Source: Rhizobium sp. Leaf262
GTDB taxonomy: Bacteria > Pseudomonadota > Alphaproteobacteria > Rhizobiales > Rhizobiaceae
Reading direction: 5' to 3'
DNA length: 64,000 nt
Assembly: GCF_001422245.1 (NCBI RefSeq)
Contig: NZ_LMMM01000018.1
Span: forward strand, 303,202 to 367,201
The notes below the pieces were generated by a model, which did no database searches, was not told where the DNA came from, and saw only the letters and a list, made by a program, of their open reading frames with translations. The translations under genes and the position numbers were made by a program. Shown in pieces: positions 44,297 through 53,197 of this stretch (within the stretch, counting starts at the first letter, position 1; every line of letters starts with the position of its first letter).

Positions 44297-45352
44297 TCAG
44301 GCCGGTTCGTGCCATGCCTGAGCCAAAACGCGCAGCCAGTTTTCCCGGCAAATTTTAGCAAGGTCTTGATCAGCGTAGCCCGCAGATTTGAGCGCCGCAA
44401 CAAGATTATTGTTGCCCTTGGCATCGCGGATTTCCGCGGGTATCGTCGCGCCATCGAAGTCCGAACCCAGCGCCACGCAATCGATGCCCATACGCTCGAC
44501 CATGTAATCGATATGCTGAACCATTAGTGAAAGCGGCGTGTTGGCGTCATCGCGCGCATCCGGGCGCAGCATAGTGACGGCGTAGTTGAGGCCGACCAGG
44601 CCTTTGCTTTCCTTGATGGCGTCCATTTGCTTATCGGTGAGATTGCGCGCCACGGGCGTCAGGGCGTGGACGTTGGAGTGGCTGGCGATCAACGGCTGGT
44701 CGGTGGTCTTTGCCACATCCCAGAAGCCTTTTTCGGTGATGTGCGCGAGATCGACGAGAATGCCAAGCTGGTTGCAGCGTTTCACCAGCTCGAAACCGGC
44801 ATCGGTCAGGCCAGGTGCGGTATCTGGCGACATGGGGTAGGCGAAAGGCACGCCGTGGCCGAAAATATTGTGACGACTCCAGACCGGGCCGAGCGAGCGC
44901 AGGCCTGCGGCATAGAACACATCCAGCGCATCGAGGTCGGCGGCAATCGCCTCACAGCCTTCCATATGCAGCACGGCGGCGAAGACGCCGTCTTCCATGG
45001 CCTTGCGGATGTCTGCGGTCGAGCGGCAGAGCTTCCAGCCGCCAGCCTGATCTAGCCGAAGGGCAATCGCTGCCTTTTCCAACGCAATATCGAGCGATGG
45101 CTGGCGCTCCAGCGGGGCTGCAAGCGGGGTTACATAATGCCCTGATGCATCCGGCTCCTGAAGGATCAGATCACCGGAGGGAATATAGATGGCGCAGATG
45201 CCGCCAGCCAAACCGCCAGCCTTGGCACGCGGCGCATCGATATGGCCTTCATACGTGCCCTGCATGAACTCAGCGACGGGATCGCTTCCCGATTTGGCGT
45301 TGCGCCACAGCCGCAAGAGCACATCATTGTGACCATCGAAAACCAATTGCAT
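44297..45352 (-). CDS. M19 family membrane-type dipeptidase
   Basis: The 351-residue zinc peptidase matches the renal dipeptidase family. Metal-site motifs are FDGHNDVLLRL (His and Asp, residues 5-15), HMEGCEAIAAD (bridging Glu near 125), DLAHITEKGFWD (His near 195), IASHSNVHAL (His near 215) and LGSDFDGA (Asp near 285). Bacterial members cleave dipeptides, often with a D-residue at the second position. It directly precedes a dipeptide-type ABC importer, so import then cleavage is the likely route. No signal peptide is visible, so it should be cytoplasmic. Confidence 0.92.
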   Translation of the reverse strand: MQLVFDGHNDVLLRLWRNAKSGSDPVAEFMQGTYEGHIDAPRAKAGGLAGGICAIYIPSGDLILQEPDASGHYVTPLAAPLERQPSLDIALEKAAIALRLDQAGGWKLCRSTADIRKAMEDGVFAAVLHMEGCEAIAADLDALDVFYAAGLRSLGPVWSRHNIFGHGVPFAYPMSPDTAPGLTDAGFELVKRCNQLGILVDLAHITEKGFWDVAKTTDQPLIASHSNVHALTPVARNLTDKQMDAIKESKGLVGLNYAVTMLRPDARDDANTPLSLMVQHIDYMVERMGIDCVALGSDFDGATIPAEIRDAKGNNNLVAALKSAGYADQDLAKICRENWLRVLAQAWHEPA

Positions 45353-45509
45353 GCAGAACTTCCAAACGGCGTGGCCATTTTTTTATATTTAAAGCCATGG
45401 GCTTACTCAATTGAAGACAATCCTAGGCCCATCGTCCAAGCCTCCGCAAGTCAGAAATTGAGCAGGATGAAAAAATAGCCAATCAACGACTACTGGCGAT
45501 TGGTGTCCT

Positions 45510-46181
45510 TCAGGAAATCCAACCGTCACCTGTCTTTTTCAGCATAGGTGCGGTGAAAACGCCCTGCACCCTGCCCGGCCATTGTGCGCCGAAATCCGCC
45601 AGCTTGTCGCGCCATCTGTCCGATTGCAGCATGGCGGCACCGACGACGACTGGCTCGATGGCGGAGGCCGCGAGAAGCGACAGACCTGCAATGATGGAGG
45701 TGCCGCTGGAAATCACATCATCCACCAGTGCAACCCGCCTGCCCTCCAGAAGCGGCAACATACGTGGATCGATATAGAGCCGCTTCTGTTGCTGCGTGGT
45801 GATGGATGACATGGGGACGGACAGTTCTTCGAGATACCAGAATTTGCGTGACGTTCCGAGAGGCACATACCGGCTGTGACCGAGGCGGCGCGCGACTTCT
45901 GCCGCCAGCGTCAGGCCCAGCGTTGGAAGGCCAACGACAATGTCGATCTCGAAAGGCTTGAGCTTGGCCGCCAGGTCATCTGACAGCGCTTCGACCACGG
46001 AAAAGGACGCCTGATTGATGATGAGCGATGCGAGCGCATGTTCCGCATCGGCCAGTGGGCGGATCGGCAGGCGCAACTGTCTGCCATCATCGAGCGTAAC
46101 AGGGAAGAAGCCGGAATGGGGGCCTGCAAGATCGAAGCTGCTGGGTGCGTGGATCCCCTGCCAGAACTCGTGCGGCTTCAT
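45510..46181 (-). CDS. Phosphoribosyltransferase-fold protein
   Basis: The 223-residue protein carries the type I PRPP-binding motif VALVDDVISSGTSI near residues 155-168 and an upstream VVGLPTLGLTLAAEVARRLG segment near 82-101. It could be a purine or pyrimidine salvage transferase, or a PRPP-sensing regulator; the base specificity cannot be read. The ATG at 46181 has AAAGGA 6 bases upstream. It is divergent from an M20 amidohydrolase gene across 115 bases. Confidence 0.8.
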   Translation of the reverse strand: MKPHEFWQGIHAPSSFDLAGPHSGFFPVTLDDGRQLRLPIRPLADAEHALASLIINQASFSVVEALSDDLAAKLKPFEIDIVVGLPTLGLTLAAEVARRLGHSRYVPLGTSRKFWYLEELSVPMSSITTQQQKRLYIDPRMLPLLEGRRVALVDDVISSGTSIIAGLSLLAASAIEPVVVGAAMLQSDRWRDKLADFGAQWPGRVQGVFTAPMLKKTGDGWIS

Positions 46182-46242
46182 GACCATTCCTTTCGCGGCG
46201 AGATTATTTCGGTTTTGCCAGTCGGTCCTATTAATTTTCAGG

Positions 46243-46267
46243 GTCTTCTGCACTAGAAAAAGAAGAC
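46243..46267. promoter_or_regulatory. Inverted repeat between the phosphoribosyltransferase and amidohydrolase genes
   Basis: GTCTTCT (46243-46249) and AGAAGAC (46261-46267) are perfect inverted arms with 11 bases between, in the centre of a divergent promoter region. Confidence 0.4.
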
Positions 46268-46296
46268 TGTTCTGCTTTCGCAAGGAATTACCGCCC

Positions 46297-47469
46297 ATGA
46301 CCCCGCTCGCCCGGTTCGGAAACGACCTGCCCTTTCTGACCGCTCTGCGGCGAGACCTGCATGCCTACCCCGAACTCGGCTTCGAGGAAGAGCGCACCAG
46401 CGCGCTGGTTGCCAAGCATCTGAAGGAGGCCGGGATTACGGTTCACCGTGGCCTGGGCAAAACCGGCGTCGTCGGCACGCTGCAAGTCGGCAATGGCACA
46501 CGCCGCATTGGCCTGCGTGCAGATATGGATGCGCTGGCCATGCCCGAACTTGCAGAGCGACCCTATAAGTCGACCGTTCCCGGCAAGATGCACGCCTGCG
46601 GCCATGACGGACATACGGTGATGCTGCTGGGTGCCGCACGGCATCTGGCCGAGACCCGCAATTTTTCCGGCACGGTTCACTTCATCTTCCAGCCCGCCGA
46701 AGAAGGTCGTGGCGGCGCGAAACAGATGGTGGAAGACGGACTGTTCGATCTTTTTCCCTGCGATGCCGTCTACGGGCTGCACAATATGCCGGGGCTGGAT
46801 GTGGACGAAATGGCCGTGGTCGAGGGGCCGCAACTGGCGTCCTCCGATAGCTGGCGGGTGACGTTCAAGGGCATCGGCACCCATGGCGCAAAGCCGCATC
46901 TGGGGCGCGACCCGATCACCGCGGCAGGAAGCTTTCTGGCCGCACTGCAAAGCATCGTCGGGCGCGTGATCGATCCCCTGCAACCGGCTGTCGTCAGCGC
47001 CTGTTCAGTGCAGGCGGGTGATCCTAAAGCGCTGAACGTCATCCCCGATATCGTCGAAATCGGCGGCACGGCGCGGGCCTATTCGGCGCATGTCCGCGAC
47101 CAGCTGGAAGAGGAAATCGGACGACTGGCCCATGGCACCGCTGCTATGTTCGGGATCGAGGTGATTTACGACTTCATCCGCCGCATTCCGCCCGTGATCA
47201 ATGATGCGGATGCGGCAAGCCGGGCACTCAAAGCGGCGCAAAGCGTATTCGGCGAAAAGGCCAGAACCACCTTCCCGCCCTCAACGGCGGGAGACGATTT
47301 TTCGTTCTTTGCGGGTGAAGCGCCGGGCTGTTACGTCTGGCTCGGCAACGGTCCGGCAGTAGACGGCGCGCTGCACCACAATACGTCCTATGATTTCAAC
47401 GATGATGCGATTGCGTCGGGTATGGCCTTCTGGACGACGCTGGTGGAGCAGGAGTTGGCGGTGGAGTAA
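46297..47469 (+). CDS. M20 family amidohydrolase (N-acyl amino acid/hippurate type)
   Basis: The 390-residue metallo-amidohydrolase has the zinc-site segment HACGHDGHTVMLLGAARHL (residues about 97-115) and the catalytic pair in FQPAEEGRGGAKQM near 133-146. GIGTHGAKPHLGRDPI lies near 190-205 and a C-terminal PSTAGDDFSFFAGEAPG segment follows. This is the hippurate hydrolase/HipO-like group, which splits N-acyl amino acids. I use the ATG at 46297 (AAGGA upstream) because the longer frame is not homologous. Substrate unknown. Confidence 0.9.
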   Translation: MTPLARFGNDLPFLTALRRDLHAYPELGFEEERTSALVAKHLKEAGITVHRGLGKTGVVGTLQVGNGTRRIGLRADMDALAMPELAERPYKSTVPGKMHACGHDGHTVMLLGAARHLAETRNFSGTVHFIFQPAEEGRGGAKQMVEDGLFDLFPCDAVYGLHNMPGLDVDEMAVVEGPQLASSDSWRVTFKGIGTHGAKPHLGRDPITAAGSFLAALQSIVGRVIDPLQPAVVSACSVQAGDPKALNVIPDIVEIGGTARAYSAHVRDQLEEEIGRLAHGTAAMFGIEVIYDFIRRIPPVINDADAASRALKAAQSVFGEKARTTFPPSTAGDDFSFFAGEAPGCYVWLGNGPAVDGALHHNTSYDFNDDAIASGMAFWTTLVEQELAVE

Positions 47470-47485
47470 CCACAAAGACCTCTTT

Positions 47486-47573
47486 CGTAATCCTGGGGCT
47501 TGTCCCGAGGATCTACCACCCTCTCGGTTGCCTCAACGTTGTTAGATGCCCGGGACAAGCCCGAGCATGACGG
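47486..47573. repeat. Short palindromic intergenic repeat, related to the second family
   Basis: CGTAATCCTGGGGCTTGTCC at the left and GGGACAAGCCCGAGCATGACGG at the right are inverted ends of an 88-base element between two convergent genes. It lacks the CAGCCCAAG core and may be a separate subfamily. Confidence 0.65.
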
Positions 47574-47591
47574 ACGTGAAGCCGGAACGCT

Positions 47592-49385
47592 CTAAGCCAA
47601 AACCTCCAGCACCGGCGTTTCCAGCACCCTGCCCTTCAGAACATCGGCAATGCCCATATCCGTCTGGTGCGGGCCAATATTGCAGGCGAGTGTTGCGCCA
47701 AAGCAGGCTTTGAAGACCAGATAGGGCGGCTGCCACTCCACGATCTGACCGACAGCATCGCGCACGGCTTCAAAACCCGATGCGACATCTTCCAGACCTG
47801 CGTCGGAGACGAGTCCGGAGAGCGGGAGTGGTAGAAGCGCCGTGACCTCGCCGCCGGATGCAACGGCCATGCCGCCACCTGCTTTGATGACCGCGTTTGC
47901 GGCAACCGCCATATCATCGGCATTGCCGCCGAACACTGTCAGATTATGGCTGTCATGCGCGACGGTGGTGGCGAAAGCGCCGTCCCATTTGCCCCAGCCG
48001 GTGAGGAAACCGGTGCGGGTTACAGGATCGGCCTTGCCGTGGCGGTGGGTGACGGAAATCATGGTTGCGCCTTCAGGCGCCACCACGAAACCGTTTTCCA
48101 CGGCAGCGTCCACCTCTCCCCACCGGGTGAAGCGCGGCTTATCGATGGTTGCAAGTTTGACCTTTTTGCCTTCCGATTTGACTTTGAAATCTGAGGGGGA
48201 GCGCGGTGTGAGCTTTACCGAATTCTGGAGCGGTGCGGCATCCATCTCGGTGAGATCAACCAGCATTTTGCCACCTTCAGCAACCGGCGTGCCGCTGGCC
48301 AACACATGGCGCGGGACAAAGTGTGACAGGTCTTCGAAGACGGCGATGTCGGCACGACGACCGGCGGCTATGAGGCCAAGATCGTTGCGGGCAAGGCGCA
48401 TGGCCGCATTCAGCGTGGCGGCGCGCAGGGCCCATTCGGGTTTCAAGCCATAGCCCACAAGACGCCGCACCACATCATCGAGACCGCCCTTTTTGAGGAG
48501 ATCGTCGGGGAAGACATCGTCGGTACACAGTGTCAGCGTTTGCGGCAGATGGCCAAGCGCGTTCACGGCTTCCACGAATTCCGGCAGGAGATGGTCGTGC
48601 GAACCGCGCAGCTCTATCGTCAGCCCGGCCCGCAGCTTTGCCATGAGATCGGCAGCCGATGTCAGCTCATGATCGGACGTGATGCCCGCCGCCATGAAGG
48701 CGTTGAGATCGGCACCCTCAAGACCGCGCGCATGGCCGCAGATCAGCTTGTCGGAGAACAGGCCTTCCTGAAGAATGGCGCTCATGCGCGGATCGCGCTC
48801 GATGACGCCGCGCATGTTCATGACTTCGGCTACACCGCCGACTTCTGGCCAGAACAGCATTTCCGCCATGGCGGAGGCGTCAAAATCGCCACCCGCCTGC
48901 TCCAGACCCGGCGCTGACGGCACCGACGATGGTGCCAGCAGGATGGCCCGCAACGGCAGACCCTTGGCAGCGCGTGTGGCCCAGCAGACACCATCGATGC
49001 CGTGGACATTGCCGAATTCATGCGGGTCCCAGAGAATGGTGGTCACGCCGCGCGCAACGACGGCCTTGGCGTAGGCCGCAGGCGTGATCATCGAGCTTTC
49101 GATATGCATATGCATGTCGATCAGCCCCGGCGAGACATAGGCGCCCGTGGCATCGAGAATGCGCGTTGCATCCTTGCGTGACCCGGCCTCGTGAACACTG
49201 GCAATCAGCGGGCCGACGATGCCGATATCGGCTAGCCGAAGTTCACCCGTCACAACATCGACCAGCGTTCCACCGCTGATGAGGATGTCGAAAGGCTGGT
49301 GGCCTCGGGCGGCGGCAACCGCGCGGGCGCGCAGCGCATCGTCATTCATTCCGTCGCGATCGACAATAATGGTCTGCTCTTTCAT
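47592..49385 (-). CDS. ade: Adenine deaminase
   Basis: The 597-residue amidohydrolase-superfamily enzyme converts adenine to hypoxanthine and ammonia. The metal motif LIDMHMHIESSM lies near residues 91-102, followed by TTILWDPHEFGNVHG near 115-129, CGHARGLEGADLNAFMAAGITSDHE near 220-244 and the catalytic region GSHDHLLPEFVEAVN near 262-276. The C-terminal half (DSHNLTVFGGNADDMAVAANAV) matches AdeC-type enzymes. It overlaps the nucleoside hydrolase gene by 4 bases and ends the operon, so adenine released from nucleosides would be its natural input. Confidence 0.95.
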   Translation of the reverse strand: MKEQTIIVDRDGMNDDALRARAVAAARGHQPFDILISGGTLVDVVTGELRLADIGIVGPLIASVHEAGSRKDATRILDATGAYVSPGLIDMHMHIESSMITPAAYAKAVVARGVTTILWDPHEFGNVHGIDGVCWATRAAKGLPLRAILLAPSSVPSAPGLEQAGGDFDASAMAEMLFWPEVGGVAEVMNMRGVIERDPRMSAILQEGLFSDKLICGHARGLEGADLNAFMAAGITSDHELTSAADLMAKLRAGLTIELRGSHDHLLPEFVEAVNALGHLPQTLTLCTDDVFPDDLLKKGGLDDVVRRLVGYGLKPEWALRAATLNAAMRLARNDLGLIAAGRRADIAVFEDLSHFVPRHVLASGTPVAEGGKMLVDLTEMDAAPLQNSVKLTPRSPSDFKVKSEGKKVKLATIDKPRFTRWGEVDAAVENGFVVAPEGATMISVTHRHGKADPVTRTGFLTGWGKWDGAFATTVAHDSHNLTVFGGNADDMAVAANAVIKAGGGMAVASGGEVTALLPLPLSGLVSDAGLEDVASGFEAVRDAVGQIVEWQPPYLVFKACFGATLACNIGPHQTDMGIADVLKGRVLETPVLEVLA

Positions 49386-50308
49386 CGGCTGGCCTCCAGA
49401 CGTAGGGCATCGAGAATGATGGATTTGGCGCTGATAGCATCGACCGTTTCGGCAAATTGCGCATTGAAGCTTTCAGCATGGGCGGCACGCGCTTCGACCA
49501 CGGTTCGGCCCCGCGTCAGCGTGCCATGAAGCTCGACATCGATGCGCGCTTGTTTCCATCCGATGCAATCCGGGGCCACGAGGGCGACGGCGGCGCAGGG
49601 ATCGTAAAGCGCCATGGCATCACGCCCGCGACTGGTGGCTATGTTGATGAAGCCTTCCAGCATATCGGCGATCAAATTGGCATTCTTGCCGCCAGCAACG
49701 CGAATGGGTGCAACGTCGAAAAGCGCTGCCGTCACCTTGCGGCAGAGATCGAGATCGACCATGCGCAACGGCAATTCGTGGGCGATGACGATGGCCAGCG
49801 CTTCGGGATCAGCAAAGGCATTGAATTCGGCAGAGGCGGTGTGGTTTCCGGCCGTTACACCACCACCCATCCATGTCAGCTCGGTGATGCGAGCTGCAAG
49901 ATCGGGCCGTGCGAGGCAGATGGCGGCGATGTTGGTGAGGGGCCCGAGCGCCAGAATGCGCTTATCTTCGCCGTCCTCTCCCAGCCAATCGCAAAGCGCC
50001 TGGAAAGCATCGTTGTGCGGCAGATCGGCAGCGTCGGGCAGGCCAGCGCCAACTGTTGGGATGCCGGTGTCGCCAAGGATCATCTGTGCGGTTTCGAGCG
50101 TCCCCAGAACGGGGTTTTCTCGCCCCGTGTGGATGGGAAACGTCCAGCCGAAGGCAGCTGCGGCACCCGCCGCATTCCGGCGCACTTGCGCCAGCGGCGC
50201 GTTGCCGAACACAAGCGAGAGGCCATCGATATCAAGCCCGTGCGCCGTCGCAACCATAATTGCGGCGATGTCATCGAAGCCCATGTCGCAATCGATCCAG
50301 ATACCCAT
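49382..50308 (-). CDS. Nucleoside hydrolase (inosine-uridine preferring family)
   Basis: The 308-residue enzyme hydrolyses the N-glycosidic bond of nucleosides. The calcium/ribose-binding N-terminus IWIDCDMGFDDIAAIMVA (residues 3-20) is present with Cys-Asp-Met in place of the usual Thr-Asp-Pro. LALGPLTNIAAICLARPDL lies near 115-133 and HTASAEFNAFADPEALAIV near 150-170, with a terminal Asp site (YDPCAAVALV) near 240. It begins 2 bases after the ATPase gene and overlaps ade, so cleavage to base plus ribose is coupled to adenine deamination. Confidence 0.92.
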   Translation of the reverse strand: MGIWIDCDMGFDDIAAIMVATAHGLDIDGLSLVFGNAPLAQVRRNAAGAAAAFGWTFPIHTGRENPVLGTLETAQMILGDTGIPTVGAGLPDAADLPHNDAFQALCDWLGEDGEDKRILALGPLTNIAAICLARPDLAARITELTWMGGGVTAGNHTASAEFNAFADPEALAIVIAHELPLRMVDLDLCRKVTAALFDVAPIRVAGGKNANLIADMLEGFINIATSRGRDAMALYDPCAAVALVAPDCIGWKQARIDVELHGTLTRGRTVVEARAAHAESFNAQFAETVDAISAKSIILDALRLEASR

Positions 50309-50310
50309 GA

Positions 50311-51336
50311 TCAGCTGAACACTTTCAGGCTGGCGGCGCGCTTGACCGGCAGGTCGAAGGCGAGCGGTGTGCCGATGTCCTGCACCGGCAGGGCCGCGTC
50401 GACTTCGGCCTTAATGGGCCCAAGCGGTGTGTCCAGCAGATATTCACGGGCATTGCCCGCAAAAGACGTGCCGCGCACGGTGCCCTCGAAAGGTCCTGAA
50501 CCGAGGGTGACCATGCGCGGCCTCCATGCCAGTCCCGCCGTACTCGGAACCTGGCCAGAAAGGGGGATGCTTCCGTTATCAGTCTTGAGCAAACCACCCT
50601 CTAGACGAAAGATATTTTCAAAGCCGACGAAGTCAGCCACGAAGGATGAGACAGGCGCGTTATAGATTTCTTCCGGCGTGCCGATCTGCTCGATGGCACC
50701 GCTTTTCATCACCACGATGCGGTCGGCGAGCGCCAGGGCCTCGACCTGATCATGGGTGACGAAAATCATGGTGACGCCGGTGGCCTTTTGCACACGCTGA
50801 AGCTCGGTGCGCATTTCCAGCCGCAGCCGCGCATCGAGGTTCGACAGCGGTTCGTCCAGAAGCAGAACCTTGGGGTCCATGACCATGGAACGGGCCAGCG
50901 CCACGCGCTGCTGCTGCCCGCCGGAGAGTTCCGCCGGTTTGCGCGAGGCGAAAGCGGACAGGCCGACGGATTTCAGACCGGAGGCGACTTTCTCATCCAG
51001 CGGCGCGCCTTTCACGCCCTTCAGCTTCAGACCGAAGGCGACATTTTCGTAAACCGTCAGATGCGGAAACAGCGCGTATGACTGGAACACCAGCCCCACC
51101 GCCCGCTTGTTGGCGGAGACCCGGGTGATATCTGCACCATCGAGATCGATCCGACCGGCAGCCACTGGCATCAGCCCGGCAATGGCGCGCATCGTCGTGG
51201 TCTTGCCGCAGCCGGATGGGCCGAGCAGTGCCAGCAGTTCACCCTTGCGGATGTCGAGGTTCAGGTCCTTGACCGCAATGGAATTGCCATAGGCCAGCGA
51301 CAGGTTCTGGAGCGAGAGATAATTTGCATCAGACAT
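50311..51336 (-). CDS. Purine-operon ABC importer, ATP-binding subunit
   Basis: The 341-residue PotA/CysA-type ATPase has Walker A GPSGCGKTT near residues 40-48, signature LSGGQQQRVALARS near 138-151, Walker [13 protein letters not shown] near 158-169 and a C-terminal TOBE domain. I use the ATG at 51336, which overlaps the permease end by 8 bases; ribosome-site support is weak and translation is probably coupled. Its closest family is polyamine/iron/thiamine importers, unlike BmpA-type nucleoside importers. Confidence 0.9.
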   Translation of the reverse strand: MSDANYLSLQNLSLAYGNSIAVKDLNLDIRKGELLALLGPSGCGKTTTMRAIAGLMPVAAGRIDLDGADITRVSANKRAVGLVFQSYALFPHLTVYENVAFGLKLKGVKGAPLDEKVASGLKSVGLSAFASRKPAELSGGQQQRVALARSMVMDPKVLLLDEPLSNLDARLRLEMRTELQRVQKATGVTMIFVTHDQVEALALADRIVVMKSGAIEQIGTPEEIYNAPVSSFVADFVGFENIFRLEGGLLKTDNGSIPLSGQVPSTAGLAWRPRMVTLGSGPFEGTVRGTSFAGNAREYLLDTPLGPIKAEVDAALPVQDIGTPLAFDLPVKRAASLKVFS

Positions 51337-52108
51337 AACGGGAGAACCCCAGAAAACGTTCGGCCATGAAGACAATGCCGATGGACAGGAAGGCGAGCAG
51401 CGAAGACAGGGCTGCCACGGATGGGTCGAAGACGATTTCCATATAACCCAGCATATCGATGGGCAGGGTGCGCACGCCGGGACCGGAGAGGAACAGCGAC
51501 ACCGGCACTTGGTTGAAGCTGGTTACGAAGCCCAGAATGAAGGCCGAGAGAATGCCACCCCTGATATTCGGCAGCACGACGCGGAAGAATGCACCGAGCC
51601 GCGACGAACCGAGCAGGACTGCGGCTTCCTCGATATCCGAGCGCAGATTGGTAAGACTGGCCGACACCACGCGCACCGCATAGGGCAGGATGAGCGCCGT
51701 ATGCGCCAGAAACAGCGCAAGCGTTATGCCGATGCCGAAGGGCACGACGAAATAGCGCAGGAGCGCAAGACCTACGATGATGCCGGGAACGATGATCGGG
51801 GCCGAAACGATGGTGCGGATGGTTTCTGAAAAGGGCAGCTTGTAGCGCGACATGGCATAGGCGGCTGGAATGCCAAGGATCAGCGCTGCGAATGTGCCGC
51901 CAATGGCCAGGAACATCGACATGGCAAAGCTTTCGCGAAAGCTTTCGACCGTAAAGACCTTGGCGATCCATTTCAGCGAAAAGCCCTGCGGCGGGAAGGC
52001 CAGCGTATCGCCCGCCGAAAAGGAGGCCGCGACGATGATCAGGAACGGGCCGATCAGAAAGCCGATGACCAGCGCAAGCGTCAGCGGAATGAAGAGGTGC
52101 CGGGTCAT
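51329..52108 (-). CDS. Purine-operon ABC importer, permease subunit (PotC type)
   Basis: The 259-residue membrane protein has six hydrophobic segments and the loop LRSDIEEAAVLLGSSRLGAFFRVVLP near residues 155-180. The C-terminus (IVFMAERFLGFSRYV) is PotC-like. It overlaps the upstream permease gene by 4 bases and the ATPase gene by 8. Confidence 0.9.
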   Translation of the reverse strand: MTRHLFIPLTLALVIGFLIGPFLIIVAASFSAGDTLAFPPQGFSLKWIAKVFTVESFRESFAMSMFLAIGGTFAALILGIPAAYAMSRYKLPFSETIRTIVSAPIIVPGIIVGLALLRYFVVPFGIGITLALFLAHTALILPYAVRVVSASLTNLRSDIEEAAVLLGSSRLGAFFRVVLPNIRGGILSAFILGFVTSFNQVPVSLFLSGPGVRTLPIDMLGYMEIVFDPSVAALSSLLAFLSIGIVFMAERFLGFSRYV

Positions 52109-52932
52109 TTCTTGTTCCTTGCCGTGGCGATGCGCTTGAGCAGGATATTGGCCGCAAAGCTCATGACGATCAGAATGAAGGCGATGACGCTGGCCGCGAC
52201 GAAATTATTGGACACCGTGACCTGCTGATAAAGCAGCGTTTCCAGCATCAGCACCTTGGAGCCGCCGAGAATGGCGGGCGTGATATAGGCCGTCAGCGAG
52301 CCGGTGAAGACCAGCGTGCCGCCCACGACAAGACCTTCCTTGGTCAGCGGCAGAATAACCTTCCAGAATACCTGCAACCAGTTTGCACCGAGCACCCGCG
52401 AGGCGGCAATCACGTCTTTCGGCATGTTTTCCAGCGCGCTGATGAGGGAGATGATCATCAGCGGCAGAAACAGTTGCAGCAGGCCGATGAAGACGGCGGT
52501 TTCGGAAAACAGAATGCGGATCGGCGCGTCCGTGAGCCCCACCAGCTTCAGCAACTCGTTGACCATGCCGGTGCGGCCGAGAATGACGATCCAGGCATAG
52601 GTGCGGGCCACGGGCGAGATCATCAACGGCAGAATGACGAGGTTGATCATATGGCCTTTGGAATTTGCCGGTAGATTGACGATGGCGAAGGCCGCCGCAT
52701 AACCGATGATGGCCGAGACCACGGTCACAAGAGCGCCGAGCTTCAGCGTGCGCAGGAAGACGGCGCGGTTCAGCGGATCGAAAAAGAAATCCACATAGGC
52801 CTGAAAGGTCCAGCCATCGGCGGTGCGAAATCCTTCCGACAGCAGAATGAACACGGGCACAAGAAACACCGCCGCCGCAAAGATTGCAGCGGGCAAGGCA
52901 AGCGCCAAGGCTTCAGCCCGGTTTTGAAACAT
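52105..52932 (-). CDS. Purine-operon ABC importer, permease subunit (PotB type)
   Basis: The 275-residue membrane protein has six hydrophobic segments and the loop MPKDVIAASRVLGANWLQVFWKVILP near residues 170-195. It pairs with the PotC-like subunit. A 265-base gap with a RIME-like repeat separates it from the binding-protein gene. Confidence 0.9.
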   Translation of the reverse strand: MFQNRAEALALALPAAIFAAAVFLVPVFILLSEGFRTADGWTFQAYVDFFFDPLNRAVFLRTLKLGALVTVVSAIIGYAAAFAIVNLPANSKGHMINLVILPLMISPVARTYAWIVILGRTGMVNELLKLVGLTDAPIRILFSETAVFIGLLQLFLPLMIISLISALENMPKDVIAASRVLGANWLQVFWKVILPLTKEGLVVGGTLVFTGSLTAYITPAILGGSKVLMLETLLYQQVTVSNNFVAASVIAFILIVMSFAANILLKRIATARNKK

Positions 52933-52990
52933 GGAGTCTTCTCCGGTGTTGAAATGTCTCCGCCTGCTTGGCGGAGGATTTGTATTGAGC

Positions 52991-53175
52991 GTTGGTGTGT
53001 GCCAGCCCCCTCTCCCCTGCCGGGCATCTCCCCCTCAGGTGGGGAGATTGGCTGGGCGCGCCGTCACAGTCTAACCGCGACGCTCACTGGAAGAGGACGG
53101 GTTGCCCCGGGTCGATCTCCCCCCTTGAGTGGGAGATGTCCGGCAGGACAGAGGGGGGTGACGTGCGCCAGCACG
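52991..53175. repeat. RIME-like palindromic repeat, copy 3, between binding-protein and permease genes
   Basis: Left block CCTGCCGGGCATCTCCCCCT and right block GGGAGATGTCCGGCAGGACA are inverted near-copies, with outer inverted ends of lower similarity. The same element type is at 36131-36320 in the same kind of position. Confidence 0.85.
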
Positions 53176-53197
53176 TAGCCCCACGCCCGAACCTTAA

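Noticed and set aside
4281..47573. CRISPR array
   Set aside because: The repeated elements are dispersed, palindromic over about 100 bases and not regularly spaced.
2705..53175. Insertion sequence or transposon
   Set aside because: The repeats are short, encode no transposase and fit non-autonomous intergenic elements.
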